Shown here: positions 51,076-63,913 of the stretch, piece after piece
Position numbering within the stretch: the first letter of the stretch is position 1
Layout: every line of letters begins with the position of its first letter
Assembly: GCA_961205875.1 (NCBI GenBank)
Contig: OY540816.1
Location: 12,410,701-12,474,700, forward strand
Direction of reading: 5' to 3'
Origin: Sialis fuliginosa
Taxonomy: Eukaryota; Arthropoda; Insecta; Megaloptera; Sialidae
DNA length: 64,000 nucleotides
Notes under the pieces: model-generated
Told to the model about the DNA's origin: nothing
The model's database searches: none
What the model saw: the letters and a program-made list of their open reading frames with translations, nothing else
Made by a program: the position numbers and the translations under genes

Positions 51076-53269
51076 GGAAATATGGAGTTCCTTTTGATTA
51101 AAAAATTATAATGTCATTGTTTTTTAAATTGGAAACTTCTTTTAATTTAAGTGTCTTACTCCATCATTAATTGAAATATCACATTTATACTACTTTTGAT
51201 AAGTAACATGCGCCTTAAGTTTTAAAGTTCACCAACAAAAAATATCGATTGTCTATAAATTTCTTCATTTAATAATGTAATTGTTTTGACTTAAGACACA
51301 TCCCTATATAATGTTTACTTCAAGATCATGGCTGAAACCACAAACTTTGTAGGATTAATACATAGAAAATTGTAAAATCTTGCAACATGTAAAACATATT
51401 AGAATTTTCGATAATTATTAAACTAAATATTATTTCCATTTTGTTTAAATTAAAGAAAAACTTATCGAAATTCTACTATGTTAATATGAAAATCAAAAAT
51501 GATTAAAATTTTATTTGGTGCAGAATGATTTTTTTATTAATTAATTAATTTCGAGTATAAACTTCTTCAGATTTACCACTGTATTATTATGAAATAAAAA
51601 AAACTGTAATATGATACAGTTTTAGGATTATGCATTAGAACTACGATATTATTACCAACTAGATATTTACTCCATTAATATTTATAATATGTTTAGTTTC
51701 ATATAATATACAAATTCTATATTTTTTTATGTACATATATGTACTTGAATTCTACTTATTAAATATATACTACCTACTTGCATTTTTCCATTATTTTACT
51801 ATAAATTATTTGTGAGACATCAAAAGCATCAGATAATTATAAAATATTGATATTTTATAGTATATTAATTTTGTTGTATCTATTCCATTTTCATGAGTGT
51901 AAGTAAATAATTTAAGTATGTTTTTTGAGGAAGAAATTATAGCTATAAAATTGTCACAGTTTTTTTTATCTAAGCAAATAAATTCTGATTACACAAAAAT
52001 GAATTATCATCACGTACGTGTATTATTATTTTTTATCATAATACTAAAGATAAAATATGTAACGAAAAAAATATATTTGTAATTCGTGTTTGTTTTAGAC
52101 ATATTTAAACATATCATAACATAAAATATACTTTGAAAGGAGTACATTATTCAAATGAATACCTATGCATGTAATAAATTATTTTTCTTGAAAGTTATGT
52201 GAAATGCTAATTTTAAATGTTATTGTCGTCATATTGTCTATAAAGTAAATTTTGATAACTTAATTTGAAAACATGTAAAATTAGACTGCATTAAAACACC
52301 TTTTGTACTCAGTTTTAATTTATGAGTGTCATATTTTATTTAATAAATTATTTTCTGAAAATGTAATTTAAAGCTTTGATATTTTTTTCATTTTATCAAA
52401 ATAAAACAGTTGATATTAAAAATATATTATGAATCATTACTACAAAGGTTTGAAATTTTAATTATTCACTTTTTAATTAAAAAAACTTACTGTTCAAAAG
52501 AGAGGTGACAATAAGTACCTACACTGGCCCCCCATCACCTTTTTCGATTTTTTTTTCTGTCTCAATGCAATTTATTGAAAAATAAATCATTATCCTGCAA
52601 CAATGCAAATCGATTTTATTTTGGTCACGCATTGGTGTAAGTACCTATCTTAAAGATTTTCTTATATATGTAATTATAATGTATGGCTTAGAGCTCGTTC
52701 ACTCTCATATAAAATGCATTGCCACTGCTAGGCGCACAAGAAAAAGCCGTGCAAACGGACTCTAATTGTAAGTGTGTTGTAATATAATATAATGTAATAT
52801 ATTACTTTTTAACAAATTATTATCCATCTTGTGTTCTCGTGTACCTAGGCAATCACACACTAAAAAAACCCAACACCCATTTAAATAATACGAAGGAGCT
52901 GCCAGAAAAAGAGAAAATCCACTTGACATAAAACCCATGAAGAAGAAGAATAACAAATTATTACAACATGGCCAATGTAAAAAAGTATTCTAAATAAGTT
53001 AATTTTTAATAATTCAAGAAATTTAAAAATAGCACAAAAATAAAGACAATTCGTTTCGTTTTGGGACCGCTGTTTTGCGGATGATATGTTTTTAACCAGA
53101 AAACTGAAATCTGTAAAAAAAATTGCAAAATACAATAAACGAAATAAAAACTAAACCAAAAAAATAATGATTTTAAAAATTGTTTAGTCATTGGCAAAAC
53201 ATACATATTCATCAAAATTGACAAAAAAATAAAAAATATATGTAGGGGTATTCAATAACACTACATAAA

Positions 53270-53460
53270 CAAAACGTGCATAATGTGTCAAATATTTTAC
53301 AGAAAGCCTCGTGCTGTTAACAAACCGCGCTGATAAACCAACAACTGGTAACACGGAAACATTATGTTGTTGCATTTCTTGTCTTGTTGTTTCTCTGTAC
53401 ATGCTAATGTGTCGTTTGTCGGTGTCTGTGTTAACTCACGATATCACCATGACTTATTAA
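53270..53460. other. GC-richer, unclassified patch
   Basis: GCCTCGTGCTGTTAACAAAC, CGCGCTGATAAACC and GTCGGTGTCTGTGTTAACTC stand out against AT-rich DNA. GTTAAC occurs twice. No repeat partner or supported ORF was seen. Confidence 0.2.
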
Positions 53461-54795
53461 AACCAAACAACTTGTGGAAATTGTACTGCTCTACACGTGA
53501 ATCTTAAAAATATTAAACCCATATATCATTTTTAGTTTTTGTAAACCCTGACATGTAAATGAAGACCTCTTTTTTTTATTTTACTCTTTTTATTTTTATT
53601 TTCATAAAATGTATTACTCTAATCTGCACTTTTGCGCCCTCTGCTCTATTTTTGACGACATTTTTTTTTTTTAGTCGTCATCATTTTTTGCAAAACCGAA
53701 ACCCTAAGCCCGGAGATCCAGTATGCAAGCCCTGAGACTCCAGGTCAAAACCTGAGACCTGGTCACCCTATATGTGATACTTTGAAAAATATTAATATCA
53801 TTGCTGTTCATCTTTGTCTAGAGTAGTATATTACTATCCCAACCTTTATTTACTGTGAATTATCTAAATAATTTTGAATTTTATGTTTTAACCCTCAGAG
53901 TACACACCTATTTTTTCGACCATCGCATACAATCTGGGTAAATCTGACTCTGTTCTATTTTTGATCACCTATAATTCCTTCCTAAGATCCTTTTGACGTA
54001 TCAAAATTCAGAGGTATAGTTTGAACCATGTTAAATGAATATATATGTATGTATTACAAGTACCTTTGAAGTATTCAACATACATTTTTTTTTTAAATGT
54101 AATTTCATGAAAAAAATTGTAACTTTGTTGTACTGTGGTATCGCCCTTTTTGAAATACCTGATCGCTATTCTCGGTCAAAGTCGGTGTATGGATCAAATT
54201 AACCAATAGGAAGCTCTGAGGGTCTTCCACATAAAAATATACCACATTTTCATTATGGTTATGCAAAAAGTAAAAAGTCCCGTTATTTGAGTTGTACCGG
54301 TCTTCTTCTGAAGTAGTGGCCATTAGGGCTTATAGTATCATGTTGATAAATAGATGTCAATAGTGACCTAAATAATGTCATTCTAGAACACTTTTGTAAA
54401 AATAAATATATTTAAAATACACCCACCTCAATGGTATCAATCTTCAAATATGTAATACATACATAACTACTTTCTTAAAAGGCATTTATATAAACTTATC
54501 AATAATTAATACTATGTTTTATATATTTTTACATCATCACACGTGCTCTATATGTTATTATTTAGACGAAGTGTGAAGTTGTAATATTAATAACAGTTAA
54601 CACGTACTTATGTATGTATGTTTATGAGTATAGACATAACGTTTCTTTATAAAATAACTCAATTCAATCATAAAATACCATCTCACGTATAGAGATGTAC
54701 CAAATGCATACTCAGATGGGTCACAAAGCCTTTGTATTCATATTAAGTATTCTTATTACAGTACCTGTACACATGCATTAGGGCCGTCAATTATC

Positions 54796-55023
54796 TTTCT
54801 TTGGAAAGAGCAGCCCTGAAATCAATGTTCTATTGGAAATTTCACCAAATAAAAAATTTTATTTGAAACTATATAATAAAATAATGTAATGTCATTATTT
54901 ACAAGTATAAAATCCATCAACTGTATTTCTTTGGAAAGAAATAAATATTCTATTGGAAATTTCACCAAATAAAACTTTTTATATGAGACTATATAACAAA
55001 ATAATGTAATGTCATTATTTACC
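54796..55023 (+). repeat. Tandem duplication of a 130-bp unit
   Basis: TTTCTTTGGAAAGA at 54796 and 54926 open two copies that share TTCTATTGGAAATTTCACC, ACTATATAA-AAAATAATG and TAATGTCATTATTTAC. Low divergence suggests a recent event. Confidence 0.8.
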
Positions 55024-55119
55024 TACTAGCATAAAATAAAATAAAAAAACACAAGATTTTTCTTTGGTGTCGATCCAGTAAAATGTTAGATATAATATGT
55101 CGTAGTTGGCAACCCTAGT

Positions 55120-55375
55120 ACAAATACAATCAAATGTGTGCAAGCATGCGCGTGTGTATGTGTGTAGGGTAGACGCACTCGCGTGTGTAGAGTAGAGGAG
55201 TGTGTATTTAATCTGGGTACCACCATCACCTCACGAGGTGAATGTGTCCCGGCGAAGGCGTTGACTCTACACACTACCCAGATACAACAGTCTTGGTATT
55301 TTGGGTTGATTACCCGACACTTCACCAGCTGCTGCTGTGAGCTTAGAATTCATCATCAATTTCACGTGAATTTAT
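55120..55375. other. GT-rich and GC-richer patch, unclassified
   Basis: A GTGTGTATGTGTGTAG microsatellite-like start leads into ACCTCACGAGGTGAATGTG, CCCGGCGAAGGCG and CACCAGCTGCTGCTG. ACCTCACGAGGT is a perfect 12-base palindrome. Both strands have short ORFs that shadow each other. It is possibly SINE-derived or regulatory; I cannot decide. Confidence 0.25.
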
Positions 55376-56069
55376 AACTAACTAATTAAGTTTTATGTGT
55401 ATATTTTTTATGAAATGACAAACAAAAAATTTAAATGCCAGATTTGTTATCAATTAAAACTAGTCACTTATCAATGTTTTTAGTATAACTCGAAAAATAA
55501 GAAAAATTGGACAATTTTACAAGAATAATTTTTTATAGAAAATTGAATTTCCCATAAAAATGAAATATTACAAAAATTGATTAAGAAATTGGAATAATGT
55601 GTTTTTATATTAATAAAATTTTCGTTGCATAGCTGGCCAGTACCAAATTTACGTAATATAGCTCTGGCGTTAATTATTTTCGGTGTAAAGAGAGAGAGCG
55701 AAAATAAATAATCTCTAAATTTTTAAATCCAATTCGCCCCAGTTTCCTCTAATTCAATCAAATGAGTAATAACAAATACGTACTAAAAAATTCAAGCATT
55801 GCTGATATAATAGCATTTATACTAATTATAAAAGAACAAAATAAGTACAAAATTTTTGTTATCGTTGGTACTTATGATATTTTGATACATACATACATAT
55901 ATATTTCAACAAAATATATATTTTATAATTTAAACTAATTCAGTTTGAGCTTACATCATTGTTTAGAGTGTAAATTTAATTATTTATGTAAACGATCGCT
56001 TTTTTTGAAATTCTATTTCTATAGTAGGTATATATGTATGTAGATATATTTTTAGATATATATAAATAC

Positions 56070-56897
56070 TAGCTGGGCCCACGCGGCTTCGCTCGCGTAG
56101 ACTACGGAATTATTGTTTAGGATTTTTGAAAAATATAGTTTAATTAATTAAGTACAAACACGATTAGTTATTATTGTAATAATAATTTATCAATACCTAA
56201 ATTACCTAACAAAAACGAATCAGAAGAAAAAAGTACAAATAATTTGTGTTCTGTTTAAATTTAAATGTTAATTATTGAAAACAAAATAAACACAAACGAT
56301 CAGCCGAGGGACTCCGAATATCTACCGAGCGTACGCGAATCCAGTCTGATGTACTTGCTTCGATGCGGCACGACACCATACATTTAAGATATTATCTTTA
56401 TAAATATATTTTAAGATATTTTCTAAACTATACGACCAAATTGGATGCTGTAAATGGCAAACTATATCTACATTAAGTACTTATGACGATGAAATTATTT
56501 ATTTCGATAAGGATTAATGTTTTGCAGGTCATAAGTCCATGTAAACAAAACCCAAATATTTTATGTTTTCTTTGTAACATAAAAGCAGTCATTGTGGCTT
56601 AAATATAAAAGTTAGACATATCGTGTCGCTGACTTAATTGTAGAACTTTTGATTCTACACAATTCTTTAATACATTATTTTGTTCTATATTGAACGGTTT
56701 AGGCAGCGTATTACAAAACAGCGCGCCGACGGCAAAATTTTTTCCGACTTGATTTACTATTATCGTCACTGTTTTGTTGTTATGTTACCTAACGTAAAAA
56801 AATATAGCCTATAACCTGGCCAGAGAACGTACCTATGAATTAAAAAAAAAAACTCGTAAATCGGATAAGTGGTTCTCGAGTGATAAGGTAACTAACG

Positions 56898-56963
<66 letters not shown>

Positions 56964-56990
56964 GAGACGTTGAGCTTTATATATATTAAG
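56070..56990 (+). repeat. LINE/SINE-type element ending in a (GACA)n array
   Basis: It starts ACTAGCTGGGCCCACGCGGC and TTCGCTCGCG. Near the right end, GTGGTTCTCGAGTGATAAGG leads into 56898-56966, a run of about 17 near-perfect GACA units, then TTTATATATATTAAGGATA. This is the classical layout of such tails. The poly-(CLSV) minus-strand frame across the array is an artefact of the repeat. Confidence 0.65.
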
Positions 56991-57195
56991 GATAAATGCA
57001 TGTAATAAATGTATTGTTCTATGTACTCAATATACCTACATACATAATATATGCATTGATAGTACATACTATTATCACAATTGTTTATATTAGAGTCATT
57101 CTTTATTGTTAGTCACGTCACTTGCTCGAAGTTTCGACATATATTTAGAAAGAACAGAAGTGATAATCCTTTATTTATCATTGTTAGGATATCTA

Positions 57196-57709
57196 AGGTA
57201 ATGGCACCAGTCTTGGATATGACCGCAGTAATGGCAAATTTTTAATTAAATCTACTGAATTAGAAATATTAACTACCATTTCTGAATATTAATCTATATA
57301 CATTTAACTGTCTTACAGCGTGATTTGATGACCATCGGCCAATAGATGTTAAAATGATGGCCATTTAAACTAATTATTACTACCTATAATTTATTTATTA
57401 ATTATTATATTATCATAGCACCTGCTTTACATTGTTTCAAATTTGACGATTCTTTCTTTAATATCTTTTATGTCGTATTACTTATCATTTTGTAATCATT
57501 AGCAAAAAAAAAGGCTATAACAAAATAAAAGGCTATAATTAAAAAAAAAAAAACTATATTTGCAGACTTTGGTAATTAAATTGATTAAATAAAGAATTAC
57601 TTGTTTTATTAGTAACATGAGTTCATGAGAATTACAAAAAAGAAGCCCGTCAATCACAAAAACAGTAAACCTTGCTCTTTTATAACGGTCATAACTAGTG
57701 CCAGTGCCT
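57196..57709 (+). mobile_element. TA-target MITE family, copy E (near full length)
   Basis: TA-AGGTAATGGCACCAGTCTTGG starts it and ATAACTAGTGCCAGTGCCT-TA ends it. Both TA flanks are intact and both internal halves are kept. Non-coding. Confidence 0.8.
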
Positions 57710-58661
57710 TATATACAATTAAAAATTGCAGTATTTCAAAATCTGAACTTATTTCGTACAGTTGAGGATATAATAAGTACATATATGCCTATGTAAGTAA
57801 CTATACATACATACGAGTACATACTTCATGAATTGCATATACATACGTTTATTTTTAAACATTTTCTTTGTTTTTCTTTTCGTCTCTGCATCTCGTTTGT
57901 AATGTTACTTTGAAGTTTCTTTTATTTGACATTAATAATCACGAAGCTTTTGTACATTGTTAGAGATTCCATTAGAGTTTAAATTTACATTTACATATTC
58001 GTATCTTTGTACGCCGTATAATGAGATGTTCTTTATAATATTTAAAAAATAGGTTAAAAAGATAACCTTATTAATATAATAGTACATATGTATGTGAGTA
58101 CATACCTCCAAGGGGTCAATAACTGATGATTTGTGTGATTATTGATTAGTTATTTGTTTGATATCTGATGCAATATGTTATTGTTATTATCATCTTCAAT
58201 AATACTATTAATTTTGATGTATTGTAATATTATTATTCATATTTATAGTATCATAATTAAAACGTTGTTTTAGTTACTGAAAATACACAAAATCAAATAC
58301 AAAAAATTCTCTACAAATTTTATCCAAAATATTTTTTTCTAATTGGCTCCGTTTCAAAAATAATTTGAAAAATAATATATATAATAATTTGAAAGATCAT
58401 TTTCAAATGTAGGAGGTTTTCTTTCGAGACAAAAATTAAACCTAAATATAAAACTTGACCCTTCTGTGATTGTCGTACTTATTTGAGTTACAGAGTCTAC
58501 AAACTGACACACATACATCATGTTCATCACGGAATTTATCAGAATAGATCCAAGAAGGTCAAAATGTATAATTCCTTTAAAATATAGTATTCGAAAAAAA
58601 TTGTCTATGCAATACTTACATATGGGTATAAGAAACTAAAAATATCTATTCACATATAAAG

Positions 58662-58834
58662 TGCAGTTAAAGCGTCATTTAATGATCGTGCAGTTTGGCT
58701 AGGCAGCAATTTCAGGGTCAGCCCTGAGTTTTAGACTCATAGCTGACCACTGACCACCCTACGAAACCCCCTAAAAAAATTGCTGTCTACCCAAAATGTA
58801 CGGTTACCTTATTATTTACGACGCTTTGACTGCA
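58662..58834. mobile_element. Small MITE with about 55-bp imperfect inverted arms
   Basis: TGCAGTTAAAGCGTC is mirrored by GACGCTTTGACTGCA, and TTTGGCTAGGCAGCAATTT by AAATTGCTGTCTACCCAAA. The centre holds CAGGGTCAGCCCTGAG and GACCACTGACCACCC. The 173-bp unit is non-coding. The target site is unclear. Confidence 0.65.
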
Positions 58835-59924
58835 TTTATAATTGAATATTTATTTATTTGATAAAATATTGAAGAGTATACCGATGATTTGCAAAATAGA
58901 TAAGTAATATTGCAACCAGACAATAATATTTCATCATAAACGAGGTTGGAAATCTCATTTGACTGAACACAAACTCATATTGACAGAGTAAATTTCTCAT
59001 TAACTATTCATTATCTTCACAAATTTTTTCATGTAGAATTATCGACCATGAACTTGGAATTTGAACTCGAGAACTTTAATGCAACTCTGCGTGATTTAGG
59101 AAACTGAAATTATTTTCTTCAAATATCACGGAAAGTAATTAAGATTTATTTCTATTTTCTATCAAGGTTTATCATTTTTAATAACATAACTTAAGTTGAA
59201 ATATTAATCCTTTAGTATCCAAAGTTGATGAGTCATAATTTTCAAAATATACATTAAGTAAACTAATTAACTAACATAGAAAATTTTAGTGTAAAATATT
59301 TGTATTTATTTTCAAATATTTATAAAAATTACATTTGTAATATTTGTCTGATTGCCACATAAATTATGATTTTAAAACTCAGCCGTTTGTTCAGAATAAT
59401 TAAAGGTGATGCAAGTTAATTTACTTATAATCGTTGCCAAATCTCTGTTAAAGTACAAATGCAATTTATACTTATAGAAGGCATTCTATTCTAATGTTAA
59501 ATTGATGAACTGTAAATTACACAAAAACTTTACGTTTTTCTTTAATATGTATTGTATTAAAGATAATAATTAAAGGTCAAAAAAACGGCACATTTGTATA
59601 TAGTCTTTTATTTTTAATAATATACGATGATAAGATGCACAGTATTTTGAACTCATTATTGGAAGTTATCCCAAATTACTAAGGAATATAAAGATATATA
59701 TATTTTCTTAATTAGAATGCAATAAAATTTTAATCAAAATATGATAAATAAATTATCTTTTTGTACTTTTTAATTATCATAAATGAATATTGATATGAGG
59801 TTCTTGCATCCTGGTCTTTCACAATGATTATTTTATTTAAGATATTTCATAAATGTATCTATATATAAAATGAGAAATTCTGAATAAGTGACTTTTTAAT
59901 TAATTAATTATAATTATTATTAAC

Positions 59925-60165
59925 ACCCAGTCCAAACCCTGGACCCAGAAACGTGAAATTTAGAGGTGTATTTTATTTATGACGTTAGCACTCACTAATA
60001 AGGGATTTTTCAAAATTCAAAAATATTGTTTCAAACACTGACTCATCAACGCACAGCCAAAACCCCTGGACTTATAAATATGACATTTGTATGTTTTTTT
60101 CAAGTATTCTTCGCTAGCAATAAGACGGATTTTCCAACATTTCCCTCCTAAAATGTTACGTAAAT
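59925..60165 (-). repeat. Decayed copies of the CAGTCAGTCAG-type element, reverse orientation
   Basis: Two successive blocks share the order CCAAACCCTGGACCCAGAAA / AAAACCCCTGGACTTATAAA, 'gtgaaattt' / 'atgacattt', GACGTTAGCACTCACTAATA / GCTAGCAATAAGACGGAT and TTTTTCAAAATTCAA / TTTTCCAACATTTCC. These correspond to the 50165 element read backwards. Confidence 0.5.
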
Positions 60166-61037
60166 TTTTAGATAAAGATTTATAAAAATAATTTTATTAA
60201 TTATATTTATAAATGTTCGTGAATAAATATACAAGGATGGTTATATAAAAATAATTACTAACGAATTTTCAGTATAAAGTTAACTGTTTATTTTATTTAA
60301 AAATAATTGTTAGTTTCTATGTTCAGTTTTAGTTTTCCTCGATTTTCACAACGAGTTATAGTTTTCTCTTTATGGAATAATTAAACTCTAAACGTTCTCG
60401 ATCATTAGTATAATAATCTAATGATAAGTAATTATATTAAATGAACAGTTTACATTGTTTGCGCAAATATTGCATTTGCTTATTTATTATAAGCCGGTTC
60501 ATTCAAGTTTTTGAGATAAACATTTTACTATGGAAAATTTTATGGAACCTTTTTGAAAATATCCATTGTTATCCTGGAAAATAACAATCTTATATATTAT
60601 TATTTATGACGTGATTGCAATAAATTTGATACAACATTTATATAACCATACTTACATACTAGATATGTACAAAATACCTACGTTAAAAAAGTCTTCTAAA
60701 CTTATAAGTTTATATAACGCATTACATACTACATATATTTTAATAAATAAAATTGATAGGGTATTTTTTTATATCTATGTATCCAAGTTGACACGTGTTC
60801 TTCAATATACAGTATATATAAATTTTGAGTAAGTTTAAAAATTACGTCGTAAATTTTAAAAGAGAGAACATCCAGACATGTAAATTGTCTATTTTACCAT
60901 AGTGACACTGATAAATATTGTCTATTTCCACGTCTCATACGTTTATCTGCTCATTCAACTCGATGTGATAAAAGTAAATATTTTAGAATATTATTTTTCT
61001 AAAAAGCTCCTACAATAATCTTGTAATAAGCTTACAA

Positions 61038-61863
61038 CAAAACAATATTTGTAAGGTTAGGAACCATATATGACTTCCATGTTCTTTAATCTTTTTAAAT
61101 AATTTTTAATATATGAAAACTTTCAATGGGATTTGTCAGAAATAAAACTCACCTTTGTGTTATAAATATTAATTTTCTAATGTCCTAATGTCAAAAACAT
61201 AATACACATTCGTAGAATAACTCTATTTCATTTAAGAATGTAGTGGTTGCTGGGGTTTTGACGGTACGAACTACCGTAAAAATGCACCGATCTAAATTAT
61301 TTTTGGGGAAAATGTTTGTCTCAGTGAGTACTCCAGACCTATTGATTTTGGTGCTAATCGGATTAGGGGTTTTGGAAATATTCGAAATTTTGTAACTTTT
61401 TTCGTCTAAAAAGTGAATATTGCGAGTATTATCTCACTAATTTTGATAAGATTTGGTACATTTGCAGTTCAATTGAATCTAAGGGACATTTATTATTTGT
61501 ACGTGCCTAAACAGCCGTTAAAGGGGTGAAAAACACACTTAAAATTTGAATTTTAAATACTAATATATCATTAATTCATGTTGCCTTGGAAACAAATGCA
61601 ACTAAATTCAAATTGTCAAATTAGTTTTTCTACGAATGTGAATTATGTCTTTGACATTAGAAAACTAATATTTATGTACAAATGGCAAAAAGAGCTGTAA
61701 CCGTTGTAAGTATATATGTTTTTTTAATGTATTACGATATGTATATTCATAGTAGTAGGTTATATAAATAAAATATTTAAAAAAATGTATATTTAAAAAT
61801 TATTTAAAAAGATAGAAAGAACATGGAAGTCATGTATGGTTCTCCATACCGATATTTTGTTTA
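61038..61863. mobile_element. Nested long inverted repeat (about 825 bp)
   Basis: The outer arms, 61038-61113 and 61787-61863, pair through GGAACCATATATGACTTCCA and its complement. The inner arms, near 61155-61215 and 61625-61680, pair through AATATTAATTTTCTAATGTC and ACACATTCGTAGAA and their complements. The centre (61250-61560) is GC-richer and non-palindromic. The spacers between inner and outer arms differ in length on the two sides. No transposase frame was seen. It may be a foldback transposon or a MITE inserted in another. Confidence 0.68.
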
Positions 61864-62558
61864 TGAAACTGAAAAGACAAATACAGATTTTAATAATCCA
61901 CGTGCGTGTAGATTGAATTATACGTTTTGTTTTTGTTTATAAACAAACAGATAAATTAAATAGAACGAAGCAAAGAAACATGCACTTTAAACACTACACG
62001 TTGCAATGTGAGTTGGAAAGTGTAAATGATGATAAAAAGTAAATAATGGCAGTGATACAGCAGCCTAGAAGTTATCATTTTATAACAGTCACCTTGATTG
62101 TGGTATCTAATTCTCTCGAGTCTAGACTTTGGTGTATCAAGATGCACCTTGCAACCCTGCCGCTCATGTTTCAAGGTGCTAGGCGCCTCTCACATGCATT
62201 CACTTACATAATCAAAATAATCCATGTATATATGTATAATTCTTATTGTTTTTCTAGGAATCTTAACAAAGAAGATACCTCTATAATTTTTCAATGCCGT
62301 TTTTGTTGTGTATTTGTATCAGTATGCATTTATGTAGGTAGGTATGTATGCATGTAGGTTGATGTCGGGTTTTTGTGAAATTAATTTCTATAAAATTGAT
62401 AAGGGGAAGAACAAGTGTTCAGATTTTGATGTACTTACAGCACGTGAAAGTCTTCACTTGTACATCAATTTGGCGCAGCAATAGCGTAGTCTTCTCAACC
62501 ATTAAAACGCAAAAATAATATTTAGAATACATAAGTATACTATAACCGCTCCAAAATA

Positions 62559-62638
62559 AGGTACTGGTACCAGTTATAGGTTTTTTGTGATTGTCGGGTT
62601 TCTTTTTTGTAATTCTCATAAACTCATGTTATTAATAA
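62559..62638 (-). mobile_element. TA-target MITE family, copy F (truncated)
   Basis: TA-AGGTACTGGTACCAGTTATA with TGTGATTGTCGGGTTTCTTT and ATAAACTCATGTTATTAATA matches the start of copy D. Similarity stops at about 62638. Confidence 0.7.
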
Positions 62639-62639
62639 C

Positions 62640-62830
62640 GTGATTGATTTTTATTTAGGTTATGTGTAGTGCGTATATTTCGAGAGTATATGAGTGTTAG
62701 GGAGCACAGAGACACAAGATGGAATGGGAAGTTGCTGATGGGCCAATCATAGCAGGTTACAACGAACAGGGTGGCCGGGATTATAGGAATTATGTAAGGA
62801 GTCACTGAGGTTATTCACATAGAACATATG
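62640..62830. other. Unclassified, higher-complexity stretch between a MITE and a LINE remnant
   Basis: It includes GAGCACAGAGACACAAGATG, GATGGGCCAATCATAGCAGG and CAGGGTGGCCGGGATTATAG. CCAAT and G-rich blocks give it the look of a promoter or transposon untranslated region. It has no ORF and no partner in this window. Confidence 0.22.
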
Positions 62831-62900
62831 TTTTTATTTTGGAATTTCGTATAGAAATGTAATTGCGAGTATGTGAGAATAATGTGCTTTTTTCCAATAA

Positions 62901-63131
62901 TTATTTTGTTGTTTGTATCTTCCTTTGATATTTAGGACATTTCAATATAATCTGATTAAAGTCACATGTAGTACGGTTGTTGCAGTCGCACAAAGGATTA
63001 TCCAATGTTTTGATCTTGTAGAGATAGTGTGGAGTAATTTCATCGTCCACAATATTTATTTGCAAATTTAAATACATCCATTTTATACAGGGCTTTTTTG
63101 TAATGTAACGGGTGGAGCGGTGTTCAGACAC
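62901..63131 (-). pseudogene. Decayed LINE (non-LTR retrotransposon) ORF2 C-terminal fragment
   Basis: The minus-strand frame contains LYKIKTLDNPLCDC, then NNRTTCDFNQIILKCPKYQ. In many Jockey/I/CR1-like ORF2 proteins the end of the polyprotein reads 'L.r......SP.C.CG....d..H.l..CP.y', a short cysteine/histidine motif following the RNase H or RT region. Here the C-x-C and C-P-x-Y parts are visible, but the expected His is a Gln (FNQI). Only about 76 residues remain, upstream coding is absent, and a stop follows. This is a dead 5'-truncated copy rather than a host gene. I infer the class from the motif alone. Confidence 0.5.
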
Positions 63132-63913
63132 ATTTTTTTTCGTGGCATAAGAACAGCTGCTTTAAATTTAATTAAAATGATATTTGAATACAATTTTCTG
63201 TATTATATAATTATATCTAACAATTATTATTGAACCCTTTATATGTAGTAAGCTATCGCAGCTTGTTCCTCGGATATGGCTAAAAAGCGCACGCTACTGC
63301 TTCAGTAAATTAATGTTTGTGTGAGGATCTTCACGTGCTACCAGTATAAAAAATTATAAAAATCCGAATACCTGTACCTATACATATTAATTTAATTTTT
63401 GGGTTTTTATTTTTTGAAATCTTTAATTGGAAACTAAATGTCAGTTGGTCATATTCAATTCAAAGAAATTACTTACTTACATACTTTGTTTATTATTCTT
63501 CGAATAGAAATAGAAATCTTTCTGAAATAATAAAAGTCATTTACAAATGAATGCTTAACGTTTAATAATTCACTTTGTATTCATATAAATTCTATACTAA
63601 GAACTACAATCAGAAATAATTTAAATCAATTGGTATTGCAGTTACAATTTTTTATCAATTATACTTTTTTTTTATAAATTAAAATAATAAATAAAGATTG
63701 GTACGTGGAAAAAAATTAATTTAATTTTTATCTATAAAAATGTCTGAAAATTTTTTTATGCTGGACAACAATCGTAATTAAAATTTTACTTATTGTTAGC
63801 TACATTGTAAAAATTACTATACATATTTTCAAATTCAATTTTATTCAAATTTCAATGTACATTACAATTTTTCCCATAATACTGATTTGTCTTTCAATTA
63901 CCTTATAATAATT

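Noticed and set aside
54105-54323. Minus-strand ORF starting MATTSEEDRYNS
   Set aside because: It looks more protein-like than most but has no recognisable motif, no splice sites and no continuation. It is kept only as a note.
56519-56620. Acceptor TTTTGCAG followed by an open frame as a downstream exon
   Set aside because: The frame ends in a stop with no donor, and the stretch lies inside a LINE/SINE-type element.
56898-56966. Regularly spaced short repeats as a CRISPR array
   Set aside because: It is a pure tetranucleotide microsatellite without spacers, in a eukaryotic transposon tail.
56840-57067. Minus-strand ORF with a long repeated Ser-Val-Cys-Leu series
   Set aside because: It is a translation of the (GACA)n microsatellite at the end of a LINE/SINE tail.
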